From Sarcina sp034439435 (GTDB taxonomy: Bacteria; Bacillota; Clostridia; Clostridiales; Clostridiaceae), in the NCBI RefSeq assembly GCF_034439435.1, contig NZ_JAPCKJ010000002.1, positions 310,001-374,000 on the forward strand: a stretch of DNA of 64,000 nucleotides, read 5' to 3'. The notes under the pieces were generated by a model. That model was not told the origin of the DNA, did not search any database, and saw nothing but the letters and a program-made list of their open reading frames with translations. Positions 43,277 through 52,281 of this stretch are shown here, one piece after another. Each line of letters starts with the position of its first letter. Position 1 is the stretch's first letter. A program made the position numbers and the translations under genes.

Positions 43277-44434
43277 TTGAAAGCAAATTTTTTCATGCCA
43301 AAATATATGTCTATATTTAAATGTATAGGTCCCGAATGTACTGATACTTGCTGTGCTGGATGGGATATTAACATAGATGAAGTTACATTAAAAAAATATG
43401 AAAATAGTAATGGTAAATTAAAAGAAATAGTAAAAGGAAAATATATAAAAAGTGAGAACTTAGATGATTCCTTTAATTATGGTTTTATGGTTATAACCCA
43501 AGATAAAAAGTGTCCTTTTTTAAAAAATGACCTACTTTGTGAAATCCACGGAAAATGTGGTGAAGAAAATCTTTCTATAACATGCAAAAGATATCCTAGA
43601 GTTTTTAATATTATAGATGATGTATACGAAAAAAGTGGTATTCCTTCCTGCGAAGAAGTTTGCTATAAAGCTTTTTTAAATAAAGAGAAAATGGAATTTA
43701 TAGAAGCTGAAGAAGAACTTGATGAGGAAACTATAGAAATACGTAGAGTTATAGATACTGATGCTTTTATTGATTCAGATAGCTTAATTCAATATTTCTG
43801 GGATATAAGGGTTAGCTCCATAAATATTATGCAAAATAGAAATTATTCTATTGAAGAAAGATTGCTTATACTAAAGTCTTTCTATGAAAAGCTTGAATAT
43901 TTGAAAAAAGAAGATAACTTTTATGCAATTGAAGAACTGCTTGAAGAAATTAATGAAGATCCTTCAAATATAAGCTCTATTATTAAAGATATAGACTATA
44001 CTCCATTTAATTTTAATAGAAACTTTTTTAACCTTATTTTAAATGAAGATCTTTCAAATAAAGTTATTGGTGATAGGCTAAAAGCTTTTTTAACCTCTTT
44101 AAAAAGAGAGAAAAATCTAATATCTGAATCTCTTAATGATGACAAGTTAGAAAGGTTAGATATTACTCTCACAAACCATTCATATATATTTGAGAATTAC
44201 TTAGTAAACCAAATATTTAAAGATATAATACCATTTAATAAAGGAGAAAATTTAAAGAAAAGTATTAAAGTTCTTATAAATACCTATAGACTAATAAAAG
44301 GCTATTTAATACTTTTATATACTTCATCAAAAAAAGAAATTTCAAAATATGAAATAATACATATAATTCAAGCCTTAAGTAAGGATATAGAACATAATAA
44401 AGTATTTAAAAACATATTAGAAATTGATAATTAA
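43277..44434 (+). CDS. FliB-like lysine-N-methylase family protein, 385 aa
   Basis: The N-terminus shows the FliB/YkgJ cysteine cluster: FKCIGPECTDTCCAGWDI, then CPFLKNDLLCEIHGKCGEE and SITCKRYPRVF, which match flagellin lysine-N-methylases and a wider family with a predicted Fe-S or Zn cluster. The C-terminal 250 residues are helical. Flagellin is not seen in this window, so the target here is unknown. The start is uncertain: a TTG at 43277 (weak SD AGATGG) or an ATG at 43295. The gene ends just before the permease gene and may be cotranscribed with it. Confidence 0.8.
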   Translation: MKANFFMPKYMSIFKCIGPECTDTCCAGWDINIDEVTLKKYENSNGKLKEIVKGKYIKSENLDDSFNYGFMVITQDKKCPFLKNDLLCEIHGKCGEENLSITCKRYPRVFNIIDDVYEKSGIPSCEEVCYKAFLNKEKMEFIEAEEELDEETIEIRRVIDTDAFIDSDSLIQYFWDIRVSSINIMQNRNYSIEERLLILKSFYEKLEYLKKEDNFYAIEELLEEINEDPSNISSIIKDIDYTPFNFNRNFFNLILNEDLSNKVIGDRLKAFLTSLKREKNLISESLNDDKLERLDITLTNHSYIFENYLVNQIFKDIIPFNKGENLKKSIKVLINTYRLIKGYLILLYTSSKKEISKYEIIHIIQALSKDIEHNKVFKNILEIDN

Positions 44435-44513
44435 TCTAAGATCTTTAAGATTAACTTTTAATTTAATTATACATATTGAATTAATTTAGAACAGAAAGGA
44501 GTCTTTAGTAATT

Positions 44514-45641
44514 TTGTTTTTATCACTACCAGTTTCGAAAAGAGAAAAAATTATAGATTTTTTTAAGAAGGAGGTTGTTCTAGTTATAGCTACTACCCTA
44601 GCTTTAATTAGTTCATTATTTTCTTCTCCTAAAATAGAATACATAGATTTTAAAGTATTAATTTTGCTTTTTAATTTAATGATTGTAGTTGCAGCATTAA
44701 AAAAACTTAAGGTTTTAGATAGTATTGCTACATATTTACTATCTAAATGTAAAACCACCATATCACTTTCATTTACCTTAGTATTTTTAACCTTTTTTTC
44801 TTCTATGCTAGTGACAAATGATGTGGCTTTAATAACCTTTATTCCCTTAAGCTTAATTTTAGGTAAGAAAGCAAATTTAAATACTTTAAATTTAATTGTT
44901 TTTCAAACTTTGGCAGCCAATGTAGGAAGTGCTTTAACCCCTATGGGAAATCCTCAGAATTTATTTATATATTCATATTTTAATATGTCATCTATGGAAT
45001 TTTTTAAAATAACATTTCCTCTTACTATTTTGTCTGCTTTCTTCTTAATAATAACGCTATTCATATTAAAAAGAAAGAAACTAAATGTTGAACTTTCAAA
45101 AGTTAAATTAGAAAATACTAGTCATATAATTATCTGGAGCATTTTGTTTATTATAATATTATTATCAATTTTTAAAGTTATAAATTATAAATTAGCTTTT
45201 ATATGTATTGTTCTAATAACATTTATAATTGATAAAAGCTTGTTTAAAAAAATAGATTATTCATTACTTTTAACTTTTATAGCATTCTTTATATTCATAG
45301 GAAATATCTCAAATTTAGATAAAGTTAAAACTTTAATGAATACTCTTCTAAGTGATAATAGTACAACCTATTTCACTTCAATAATTGCTAGCCAATTTAT
45401 AAGTAATGTACCAGCAACTATATTACTTTCTCCATTCACAACTTTTAACAATTCATTACTTCTTGGAGTTAATATAGGAGGTGCAGGTACCTTGATAGCC
45501 TCATTAGCTAGTGTTATATCCTATAAACTTTTTATTAAAGAGAATCCGTCTCTTAACTTTAAATACCTAAAAAATTTTACTGTTTATAATATAATTTATC
45601 TTGTTATATTCATACCACTTATATTTATATTAATAGTATAG
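44514..45641 (+). CDS. Ion-transporter-superfamily permease (ArsB/NhaD/CitM-like), 375 aa
   Basis: About ten membrane helices. Two-fold motifs typical of the IT superfamily are visible: VTNDVALITFIPLS with GSALTPMGNPQNLFIYS (first half), and SNVPATILLSPFTT with GVNIGGAGTLIASLASVIS (second half). These are the substrate-binding hairpins of arsenite, citrate and dicarboxylate carriers. The exact substrate cannot be told, and the protein is shorter than ArsB (about 425 aa). The start is a TTG at 44514, 12 nt after AAAGGAG. A long hairpin terminator follows. Confidence 0.85.
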   Translation: MFLSLPVSKREKIIDFFKKEVVLVIATTLALISSLFSSPKIEYIDFKVLILLFNLMIVVAALKKLKVLDSIATYLLSKCKTTISLSFTLVFLTFFSSMLVTNDVALITFIPLSLILGKKANLNTLNLIVFQTLAANVGSALTPMGNPQNLFIYSYFNMSSMEFFKITFPLTILSAFFLIITLFILKRKKLNVELSKVKLENTSHIIIWSILFIIILLSIFKVINYKLAFICIVLITFIIDKSLFKKIDYSLLLTFIAFFIFIGNISNLDKVKTLMNTLLSDNSTTYFTSIIASQFISNVPATILLSPFTTFNNSLLLGVNIGGAGTLIASLASVISYKLFIKENPSLNFKYLKNFTVYNIIYLVIFIPLIFILIV

Positions 45642-45655
45642 TTTTATATTATAAG

Positions 45656-45720
45656 AAAAGAGGATATCAAAGTTTAAAATAATAACTTCTCACTAAGTTA
45701 CTCTTTGATACCCTCTTTTA
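45656..45720. terminator. Long hairpin terminator between convergent genes
   Basis: AAAAGAGG-ATATCAAAG pairs with CTTTGATA-CCCTCTTTT around a long loop; it can terminate both the permease and the AmrS gene. Confidence 0.7.
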
Positions 45721-45726
45721 TTTTTG

Positions 45727-46629
45727 TTATTTTTCTAAACAATATTCTAGTTCATCTTTACTTAAGTTTCCTAAATGAATATTGTCTAAATATCTACTTA
45801 AAAACTTATATGCATTCTTCATTTCTTCTAAAGATGTAGCCTCTTCTTTCATTTTGTACCTTGGAAAATATCTTGATATATGAATAGGTATTGATTTATC
45901 TATGCTATTTAAGAATTTTCCTATATGCTTTAATGTTTCATTATCCGTATTAGAACCACTTACTAAAAGAGTAGTAACCTCAACATGTTTTCCCATCTCA
46001 TTAGCTATCATAATAATTCGCTCCACTTCATCTAAAGAACCAAAACATAATCTTTTATAATACTCATCATTGCCTTTTAAATCTATATTCAAGGCATCTA
46101 CATAAGGTAATAAGTCTTTTAAAGGCTCTTCACTTATATAACCATTAGTAACTAAAACTATTTTATGTGCAGGATTTAATTCCTTAATTTTTTTAGAAAC
46201 ATCAAGTACATATTCATACCATATTGAGGGCTCATTATAAGTAAAGGCTAAACCTATACTCTGATTCATACTAAGAGAGGTTTCTGCCATATCCTCTGGA
46301 GACACAAACCTACTATTAGCTTCATACTGAGATATGCTGTAATTTTGACAAAAGGAACACTTAAAATTACATCCAAAAGAGCCAATAGATAATATATTAT
46401 TTCCAGGTAAAAAGTGATATAATGGCTTCTTTTCTATTGGATCTAAAGAAATAGATGTTATCTCTCCATAGTTTATTGAATAAAGCCTTAAAGTTCTCTC
46501 TTCATCTCTACTAACCTCTCTAACATTGCATATTCCTCTTTTTCCCTCACCTATTAAGCAGTTATGTGGACATAAATAACATCTTATATGTTCTCCCTCA
46601 TGTTTATAATATAAAGCTTCTTTTTTCAT
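45727..46629 (-). CDS. amrS: AmmeMemoRadiSam system radical SAM enzyme (AmrS), 300 aa
   Basis: A radical SAM protein related to pyruvate-formate-lyase activases. The cluster motif is CNFKCSFCQN (C87, C91, C94), preceded by an extra Cys set (RCYLCPHNCLIGEGKRGIC, residues 16-34), characteristic of the AmrS family. SAM-binding blocks GIAFTYNEPSIW-like and LVTNGY are present (here GLAFTYNEPS). The gene lies 15 bp after the fused Memo/AMMECR1 gene, the standard genomic partner. The reaction of the system is not established. ATG at 46629. Confidence 0.92.
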   Translation of the reverse strand: MKKEALYYKHEGEHIRCYLCPHNCLIGEGKRGICNVREVSRDEERTLRLYSINYGEITSISLDPIEKKPLYHFLPGNNILSIGSFGCNFKCSFCQNYSISQYEANSRFVSPEDMAETSLSMNQSIGLAFTYNEPSIWYEYVLDVSKKIKELNPAHKIVLVTNGYISEEPLKDLLPYVDALNIDLKGNDEYYKRLCFGSLDEVERIIMIANEMGKHVEVTTLLVSGSNTDNETLKHIGKFLNSIDKSIPIHISRYFPRYKMKEEATSLEEMKNAYKFLSRYLDNIHLGNLSKDELEYCLEK

Positions 46630-46644
46630 AGTTAATCACCCAAA

Positions 46645-48030
46645 TTAAACTTCCTTAAATCTTTCTACTTTAAAGCGCTCTAAGGTATATTTATCAGAAT
46701 GACTTATTCCTCCTTTATTCATAGCTATTTCAAGCTGTTCCTCTTTGTTATATACTTCCTCTAAATTTGGAAGAAGTAAGCCTTTTTTATTTCCAGAGGT
46801 CACTATAACTCCATAGTTATATGGGTCTAAATCTTCAAAAACAGCCTCTTCAGGTGGATATAATAAATCAACAGATATATCTATTTCCATTAATTCTTCT
46901 TTCTTTAAAGGAGCAAATCTTGGATCATTTAAGGCAGCACTTAAAGAATTCCTAATTATTTCTTCTCCAACAGAATCTGTTGTTGGTTTAATAGTTCCTA
47001 TACACCCTCTAAGTTCTCCATTCATTTTTAATGACACAAAAACTCCCTTTTTATCTCCTAAGAGTTTCTCATCTTCAATTTCTTCTCTAGTTAATAATCT
47101 ACCAGAATTAAAATAGGTATCTAAATTTTTTCTTGCTAATCTTGTATATGGATTTTCTTCCTCTAATTTTCTCTTGTGTTCTTTTTCTTTTTCATTCATA
47201 AGATCTTCATAGAGATTTCCACTGCCCTCTTCAAACTGAAAAACAGCATAGCCTACCCCTAAAGATCCTCCATAACTAAATAGCTTGGAGTTAGTCTTTG
47301 AGGAATTTATAGTCCCTAATAATATATAAATTGAACGTAATCCACATTCTCCAGCAGATTTTATAAGATCTCTATCAATTTTAAAAATCTTTTCAACCTC
47401 TCCTAATGATAGTATTTTTACTAATTCATCATCAAACTCTTTACCTACAGGAGTATATGGATATGGTCCATTTTCTATTAATCTATGAGATAAATCTCCT
47501 GAAGCTATTATTACAGCTTTTCTTCCTGTATTATTAACTGCTTGCTTAATTACCAATCCAAATTTAAAAAGCTCAATTGGTGTTAGTAATCCATAATTTA
47601 TATGTACCAATTTATGTTTTTTATTTTTATCAGCATAATATAGAGGAACCATAGCTCCATGGTCTAACTCTAAAGGTACTCTGTATCTTATACTTGATTT
47701 TTCATCTAAAGATACCACTGGTATTTCTTCATTTACTGATAGATTAATTATCTCATCTGTTAACTCCAAATCTATATAATAATTAAACTTAACCTCTGGA
47801 GCTCCAAAATCGCCTAAATCACCATAAATATAATCTGTCTTAATTAATGAAATTGCATCTCTAAAGACTGTTCCATGAGGAGATATAATTATTATTGTTT
47901 CTACCTCTGACTCCTCTATTATGTCTCCTACCTCTTTACATGAATTAACTGTTTTTATAACTTCCTCTTCTCTCCCTTTTCCTATCTCTGGAATAATTAT
48001 AGGAGGGTGTGGCATTAAAAAGTATTTCAT
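46645..48030 (-). CDS. AmmeMemoRadiSam fused protein: Memo/LigB-like domain plus AMMECR1 domain, 461 aa
   Basis: Residues about 4-265 form a Memo/class III extradiol dioxygenase-like domain (MPHPPIIIPEIGKG, ISPHGTVFRD, ASGDLSH). Residues about 290-455 form an AMMECR1 domain with the hallmark LRGCIGTIKPT. A linker rich in Glu and Lys joins them. Metal ligands of the dioxygenase fold (His near the start, PHG, the DLSH motif) are retained. Its coupling with AmrS suggests a shared redox or radical modification reaction, but the substrate is unknown. I start at the ATG at 48030 after AGAGGTG; a GTG at 48039 is inside that site. Confidence 0.92.
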   Translation of the reverse strand: MKYFLMPHPPIIIPEIGKGREEEVIKTVNSCKEVGDIIEESEVETIIIISPHGTVFRDAISLIKTDYIYGDLGDFGAPEVKFNYYIDLELTDEIINLSVNEEIPVVSLDEKSSIRYRVPLELDHGAMVPLYYADKNKKHKLVHINYGLLTPIELFKFGLVIKQAVNNTGRKAVIIASGDLSHRLIENGPYPYTPVGKEFDDELVKILSLGEVEKIFKIDRDLIKSAGECGLRSIYILLGTINSSKTNSKLFSYGGSLGVGYAVFQFEEGSGNLYEDLMNEKEKEHKRKLEEENPYTRLARKNLDTYFNSGRLLTREEIEDEKLLGDKKGVFVSLKMNGELRGCIGTIKPTTDSVGEEIIRNSLSAALNDPRFAPLKKEELMEIDISVDLLYPPEEAVFEDLDPYNYGVIVTSGNKKGLLLPNLEEVYNKEEQLEIAMNKGGISHSDKYTLERFKVERFKEV

Positions 48031-48120
48031 AACATACACCTCTCTAATTTTATAAATATATTAATTTTCATATTATATATTGTTCCAAATAAAAAATATC
48101 TTATTTAAGGGGATATAATA

Positions 48121-48155
48121 AAAAATTCAGCAAACACTAGCTTGCCGAATTTTTT
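48121..48155 (-). terminator. Terminator of the tyrosine phosphatase gene
   Basis: AAATTC-A-GCAA pairs with TTGC-C-GAATTT around ACACTAGC, followed by Ts, just after the stop at 48160 on the minus strand. Confidence 0.75.
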
Positions 48156-48159
48156 TATA

Positions 48160-49161
48160 TTAATATAGATAAGCATCTCTTAATTCTTTTAGTTTATTGC
48201 TATCTAATCCATATTCTTCTTCAAAATATTTTTCATAAGTAACATATTTATTTTTTATAGAATTTAAACTTGCATTTATAAGAGATTTATTTACTCCTAG
48301 AATTCCTTCTATATTTAACTTTAAATTTTCATCCTTAATATAACCTTTAATAGCTCCCATAACTTTGTCATTAAATGCTTTTCTAGTATTATTACTTTCT
48401 AAGTAATCCTGTATAACTATTTCTTCTGGAACATTAAGAGCAAGCAAAACTAATGCTGATCCAACACCAGTTCTATCTTTTCCTGCTGTACAATGTTGTA
48501 ATATTGCCGTATTTTTTGGATCTTTAAACAATGTGAATAATTCCTTATATGCAGGATTATCTAATGGCATCATCTCATAGCCTTTTTTTAATAAATCCTC
48601 TGGACTAATAGTCATTTTTTCTCCACTTAATAGTTTTTTAACATATACTGTCATATCTAAATTATCATTTCCTTTTAAATTCATTCCAGATATGTTTATG
48701 TTTTTAACTGAATTCACCTGAACATCTGGCGCATTTGCAATCTCTTCTTTTGATCTATAATCTAGAACATATTTTATTCCTAGAGATTCAAAATACTTTA
48801 AATCGTCTCCTTTTAAATCTGATAAATCTTCTGATCTATAGAATAATCCCCATTTAACATTTCTTCCATCCTGAGTTTCATACCCTCCTAAATCTCTGAA
48901 ATTAGAGAAATTTTTAAGAGGTAAAACCCTTTCAGCAACTATAATTTCCTCCCCCTCGGCTTCAACTCTATAAAAAGTTCTATTAAGTGGTTTTGGATCT
49001 TCAAATTCTAAACTATCTGTATTATTAAAGTCCATAAGAAAATTTTCTTTTTTGTCTAAAGCATCTCTATAAAATACCTTAATATTTTTACAAACTCTAT
49101 TTAATTTTATTAATATCTTATTATTGTCAACTCTTTCTACATATCCATTTAGTCTTTTCAT
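48160..49161 (-). CDS. Protein-tyrosine/serine phosphatase, 333 aa
   Basis: The family is PF13350 (MptpB/LipA-like phosphatases). The P-loop HCTAGKDRTG holds C224 and R230; the early FRDLGGYETQDGRNVKWGLFYRS is the family's FRDxGG block. Around 80 residues precede that domain and look like an added beta-rich domain (residues 1-80). Such enzymes dephosphorylate phosphotyrosine, phosphoserine or phosphoinositides; the substrate here is unknown. ATG at 49161 with AAGGAG. It lies 25 bp after the MgtC-like gene and may be cotranscribed. Confidence 0.9.
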   Translation of the reverse strand: MKRLNGYVERVDNNKILIKLNRVCKNIKVFYRDALDKKENFLMDFNNTDSLEFEDPKPLNRTFYRVEAEGEEIIVAERVLPLKNFSNFRDLGGYETQDGRNVKWGLFYRSEDLSDLKGDDLKYFESLGIKYVLDYRSKEEIANAPDVQVNSVKNINISGMNLKGNDNLDMTVYVKKLLSGEKMTISPEDLLKKGYEMMPLDNPAYKELFTLFKDPKNTAILQHCTAGKDRTGVGSALVLLALNVPEEIVIQDYLESNNTRKAFNDKVMGAIKGYIKDENLKLNIEGILGVNKSLINASLNSIKNKYVTYEKYFEEEYGLDSNKLKELRDAYLY

Positions 49162-49186
49162 CTATAATACACTCCTTATACTTTTT

Positions 49187-49870
49187 TTACTTATTTTTAA
49201 TTTCTCTTATTCTATTTATATTCTTATTACCTATTAATCCACTTATAATCTCATTTGAAGTTATAAAGTGTGGAACTTCTAAAGTATAGATATATTCTCC
49301 ATCACACTTAGATTCAACATCATCAATCTTAATTTGATAATCTTCAAAATAACTATTTATTTCCTCTATTGCCTTGTCATTTAAACATTTAATCTTAAAA
49401 TTTACAATCTTTGTTTTATCTATGAATTTATCCTCAAATTTTTTTAAGCAAGTAAGAACTATTAATATACTAACTCCACTTAGAATGCTAATTTTATAAA
49501 ATCCCATTCCTATAGCAAGTCCAACACAGGCAACAGCCCACATAGAGGCTGCTGTAGTTAGTCCCTTAACAGCCCATTTGGTTTGTATTATTGCACCAGC
49601 TCCTAAAAAACCAACTCCCGATATAACCTGGCATATAACCCTACCTACATTTACTTTTAATATACCAGATAATGCTGGATTTTTTGCAAGTTCATCACTG
49701 GCAAAATAAATTAATTGAACTTGAATAAGTGCTGCAATAGTAGCTCCTAAACACACTAAAACATGAGTTCTAAACCCAGCTGGCCTATTTTCATATTCTC
49801 TATTGTAACCAATAAAACCACCTATGATTATAGATAGCAGTATCCTAACTCCTATCTGCGAAATATCCAT
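49187..49870 (-). CDS. MgtC/SapB family membrane protein, 227 aa
   Basis: Five membrane segments with the MgtC signatures: IIGGFIGYNREYENRPAGFRTH, LVCLGATIAAL, and GVGFLGAGAIIQTKWAVKGLTTAASMW (residues about 84-110). A cytosolic C-terminal domain (residues 150-227) of ACT-like character follows. MgtC proteins of pathogens inhibit ATP synthase or assist growth at low Mg; the SapB-type role in Firmicutes is less clear. No M-box precedes it. ATG at 49870 with AAGG. Its downstream neighbour is the phosphatase. Confidence 0.88.
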   Translation of the reverse strand: MDISQIGVRILLSIIIGGFIGYNREYENRPAGFRTHVLVCLGATIAALIQVQLIYFASDELAKNPALSGILKVNVGRVICQVISGVGFLGAGAIIQTKWAVKGLTTAASMWAVACVGLAIGMGFYKISILSGVSILIVLTCLKKFEDKFIDKTKIVNFKIKCLNDKAIEEINSYFEDYQIKIDDVESKCDGEYIYTLEVPHFITSNEIISGLIGNKNINRIREIKNK

Positions 49871-50151
49871 TTTAAATCCAACCTTTCATTTTATACTAGA
49901 TTACAAAGTAAACTTAAGTATATTTGTATTATAAAGATTAAGATTTCTACCAAGAACTCCTCTTTTGTAAAAACTTATATTATTTTATAATAAGTTTAAA
50001 ACTATTAGATATATAAATCAAACTTCATATGTTTTAATATTAAATATATATTATAAAATTATTGTCTTTTCCAATAAAATCTGTTAACAATTTGTTCATT
50101 TTAATAACTTATTTTTACTTTTTAACTAATTCAATTGTATATATAATAAAA

Positions 50152-50181
50152 AACTATGGAATTAGTAAAAATTCCATAGTT
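50152..50181 (-). terminator. Terminator of the hexosaminidase gene
   Basis: AACTATGGAATT (50152-50163) and AATTCCATAGTT (50170-50181) around AGTAAA: a 12-bp perfect stem. Confidence 0.8.
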
Positions 50182-50250
50182 CATTATAAATAATCTTTTT
50201 AATTTAAATTGAAAACTCTCAGCAAAACTATATATTAATTGTCATATTAA

Positions 50251-51843
50251 TTACTTGTTTTCAAAAATAGTAGGATCATTAAAATAATTTACTCCTAGGT
50301 TCTTAAGTCTAGGCTCTTGAGCTTTTAACCTTTTCTTATATTCATCCCAATTTCTAGATTCTTTTGGTGTCCATCCTATCTCTGAATATCCTATTAATCT
50401 TGGGTATATCATATAATCCATTTGTTCCGCAGTTGAAATTCTCTCTGTCCATAAAGGTGCTTCTATACCTAAAATTAAATTCTTAGGAGCAAATTCTGTA
50501 GGATCCCAATTATATGCATCTTCAACTGAAATATATCCAGCCCAATCTGACCCATAAGGAGTATCTTTATTATACTTCATATCTAAATAAGCTTTTTTAG
50601 CAATAGAAATAATCATGTTCATATTTTTCTTCCTAGCAGCTTCATTAGAATCCTTCCAATTTTGAAGAACTGTATTAGAGTCTATATTAGGTGAAGTATC
50701 TATTGGATCCCATCCTATTGGAGTTTTATCATATTTTTGAGCTATTTTTGAAACCCTTCCTACAAAATAATCATAATCTTCTTTCTTAGTAGCATCAGCT
50801 TCATCTCCTCCTATATGTAGGTATTTAGAAGGTGAGATAGCAGCTAATTCTCTTATTACATCTTCAATAAATTCATAAGTTTTTTCATCATGTGTCATAA
50901 ATGTGCTAAAGCCTACTGAAGTTCCTGTATACAGTGGTTTTTTCTTTCCATCAGGATTTAAAAATCCATAAGAAGCTAAGGCTGCATTTACATGCCCCGG
51001 CATATCAAACTCAGGAATTATTTCTATGTATCTATCTGATGCATAATTTATTAAATCCTTAAATTCTTCCTGAGTGTAATATCCTCCCTTTCCTCCACCA
51101 ACTTGAGTTGATCCTCCTATCTTAGTTAAGTTAGGCCACTTCTTTATTTCTATTCTCCATCCTTGATCATCAGTTAGATGAAGATGAAGTTTGTTTATTT
51201 TATATTGAGATGCTAAATCTATTTGACGCTTTAAATCATCAATAGTAAAAAAATGTCTTGCTACATCTATCATAAGTCCTCTATAACCGTATTCTGGCTT
51301 ATCTGTTATAGTAGATGCCGGTATATTCCATTCCACACCAGTTACCATTGATTTTTTTGTAATTTCAGAAGGTAACATTTGTTTTAAGGTTTGAACTCCC
51401 CAAAAAACTCCTTGAGGCTTATTAGCAATTATTTCGACTTTATTCTCAGATGAATTTATTTTATACCCTTCATCTCCTAAATCTTCGTTATTACCTACAG
51501 TAGTGAAAAAAATAGCTTTTTCATTAGTAGGTTCACCTTCCAAAACTTTAATATCAAATCCACTTATTCCTTTTAAAAGATTAGCAAATCCTTCAGCTAT
51601 CTTATAAAGTTCCTCGGTCTCATCACTATTCTTTCCTTTAACATAAATAGGTAGCCCATTCTCTATCTTGAATGCACCTTCTTTTTTCTCATAACTTAGA
51701 GGTTTAGGAATAATAGTATTTTCAACATTTTGTACTTCTATCATCTTTATAGCTTCTTTTGTTTCAGGGAAAAACAAATATCCCGCAAGTAAAACAGCTA
51801 TAGTTAACATAACATAAGTAAAATTTAACCTTGATTTTTTCAT
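50251..51843 (-). CDS. GH20 beta-N-acetylhexosaminidase, 530 aa
   Basis: Releases terminal N-acetylglucosamine or N-acetylgalactosamine from glycans. The GH20 N-terminal domain (about residues 40-180) is followed by a catalytic TIM barrel (about 185-500) with YRGLMIDVARHFFTID, HLHLTDDQGWRIEI and the catalytic Asp-Glu pair in HIGGDEAD (near residue 345). A single N-terminal hydrophobic stretch (residues about 9-24) acts as a signal anchor or signal peptide, so the enzyme is outside the cell or membrane-bound. Its likely role is host glycan degradation. ATG at 51843 with AAAGGAG. Confidence 0.93.
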   Translation of the reverse strand: MKKSRLNFTYVMLTIAVLLAGYLFFPETKEAIKMIEVQNVENTIIPKPLSYEKKEGAFKIENGLPIYVKGKNSDETEELYKIAEGFANLLKGISGFDIKVLEGEPTNEKAIFFTTVGNNEDLGDEGYKINSSENKVEIIANKPQGVFWGVQTLKQMLPSEITKKSMVTGVEWNIPASTITDKPEYGYRGLMIDVARHFFTIDDLKRQIDLASQYKINKLHLHLTDDQGWRIEIKKWPNLTKIGGSTQVGGGKGGYYTQEEFKDLINYASDRYIEIIPEFDMPGHVNAALASYGFLNPDGKKKPLYTGTSVGFSTFMTHDEKTYEFIEDVIRELAAISPSKYLHIGGDEADATKKEDYDYFVGRVSKIAQKYDKTPIGWDPIDTSPNIDSNTVLQNWKDSNEAARKKNMNMIISIAKKAYLDMKYNKDTPYGSDWAGYISVEDAYNWDPTEFAPKNLILGIEAPLWTERISTAEQMDYMIYPRLIGYSEIGWTPKESRNWDEYKKRLKAQEPRLKNLGVNYFNDPTIFENK

Positions 51844-52281
51844 TACACTAGTCTCCTTTTAAATTCTTTCATTTATTTTTTATTCCCTTAAACTCTCAAT
51901 ACTATGTAAGATTCAAATTACTTATCTAAAAATAATTTGAATTTATATGTCAAAATAATATTAGGATTTCATAAACCAATTTATGGAGGTAAACTTATTT
52001 TAAAGATTATTAAAAAGATAAATACATATATATCTTTTTAATATTTATAAATGTTTTAATTTCCTCATCATTTATGCTTCTAATTAATATTGATGTATAT
52101 ATTTTTCTATTACTTTAGAAAGTTCTCTCTCATATTCTATCTACAAGTTAATATTACAAAATTAAAATTTAGATTTAAGTTAGAAAATTATTAAATGAAA
52201 AATTGATAGGAAATCACAATTTACTCTCTCTAATTTTAATAGTAAAATTAGTAAAACATCTTTATTTAGGAGAAGATTATT
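51844..52281. other. Intergenic region between divergent glycan genes
   Basis: Carries promoters for the GH20 and DUF4838 genes. A perfect inverted repeat, ATTAAAAAGATA (52009-52020) with TATCTTTTTAAT (52031-52042), lies near the middle and could be a regulator site for both genes. No coding sequence is seen. Confidence 0.5.

Noticed and set aside
51990..52045. Small coding gene after TTATGGAGGTAAACTT
   Set aside because: An SD-like sequence is present, but no start codon with an open frame follows.
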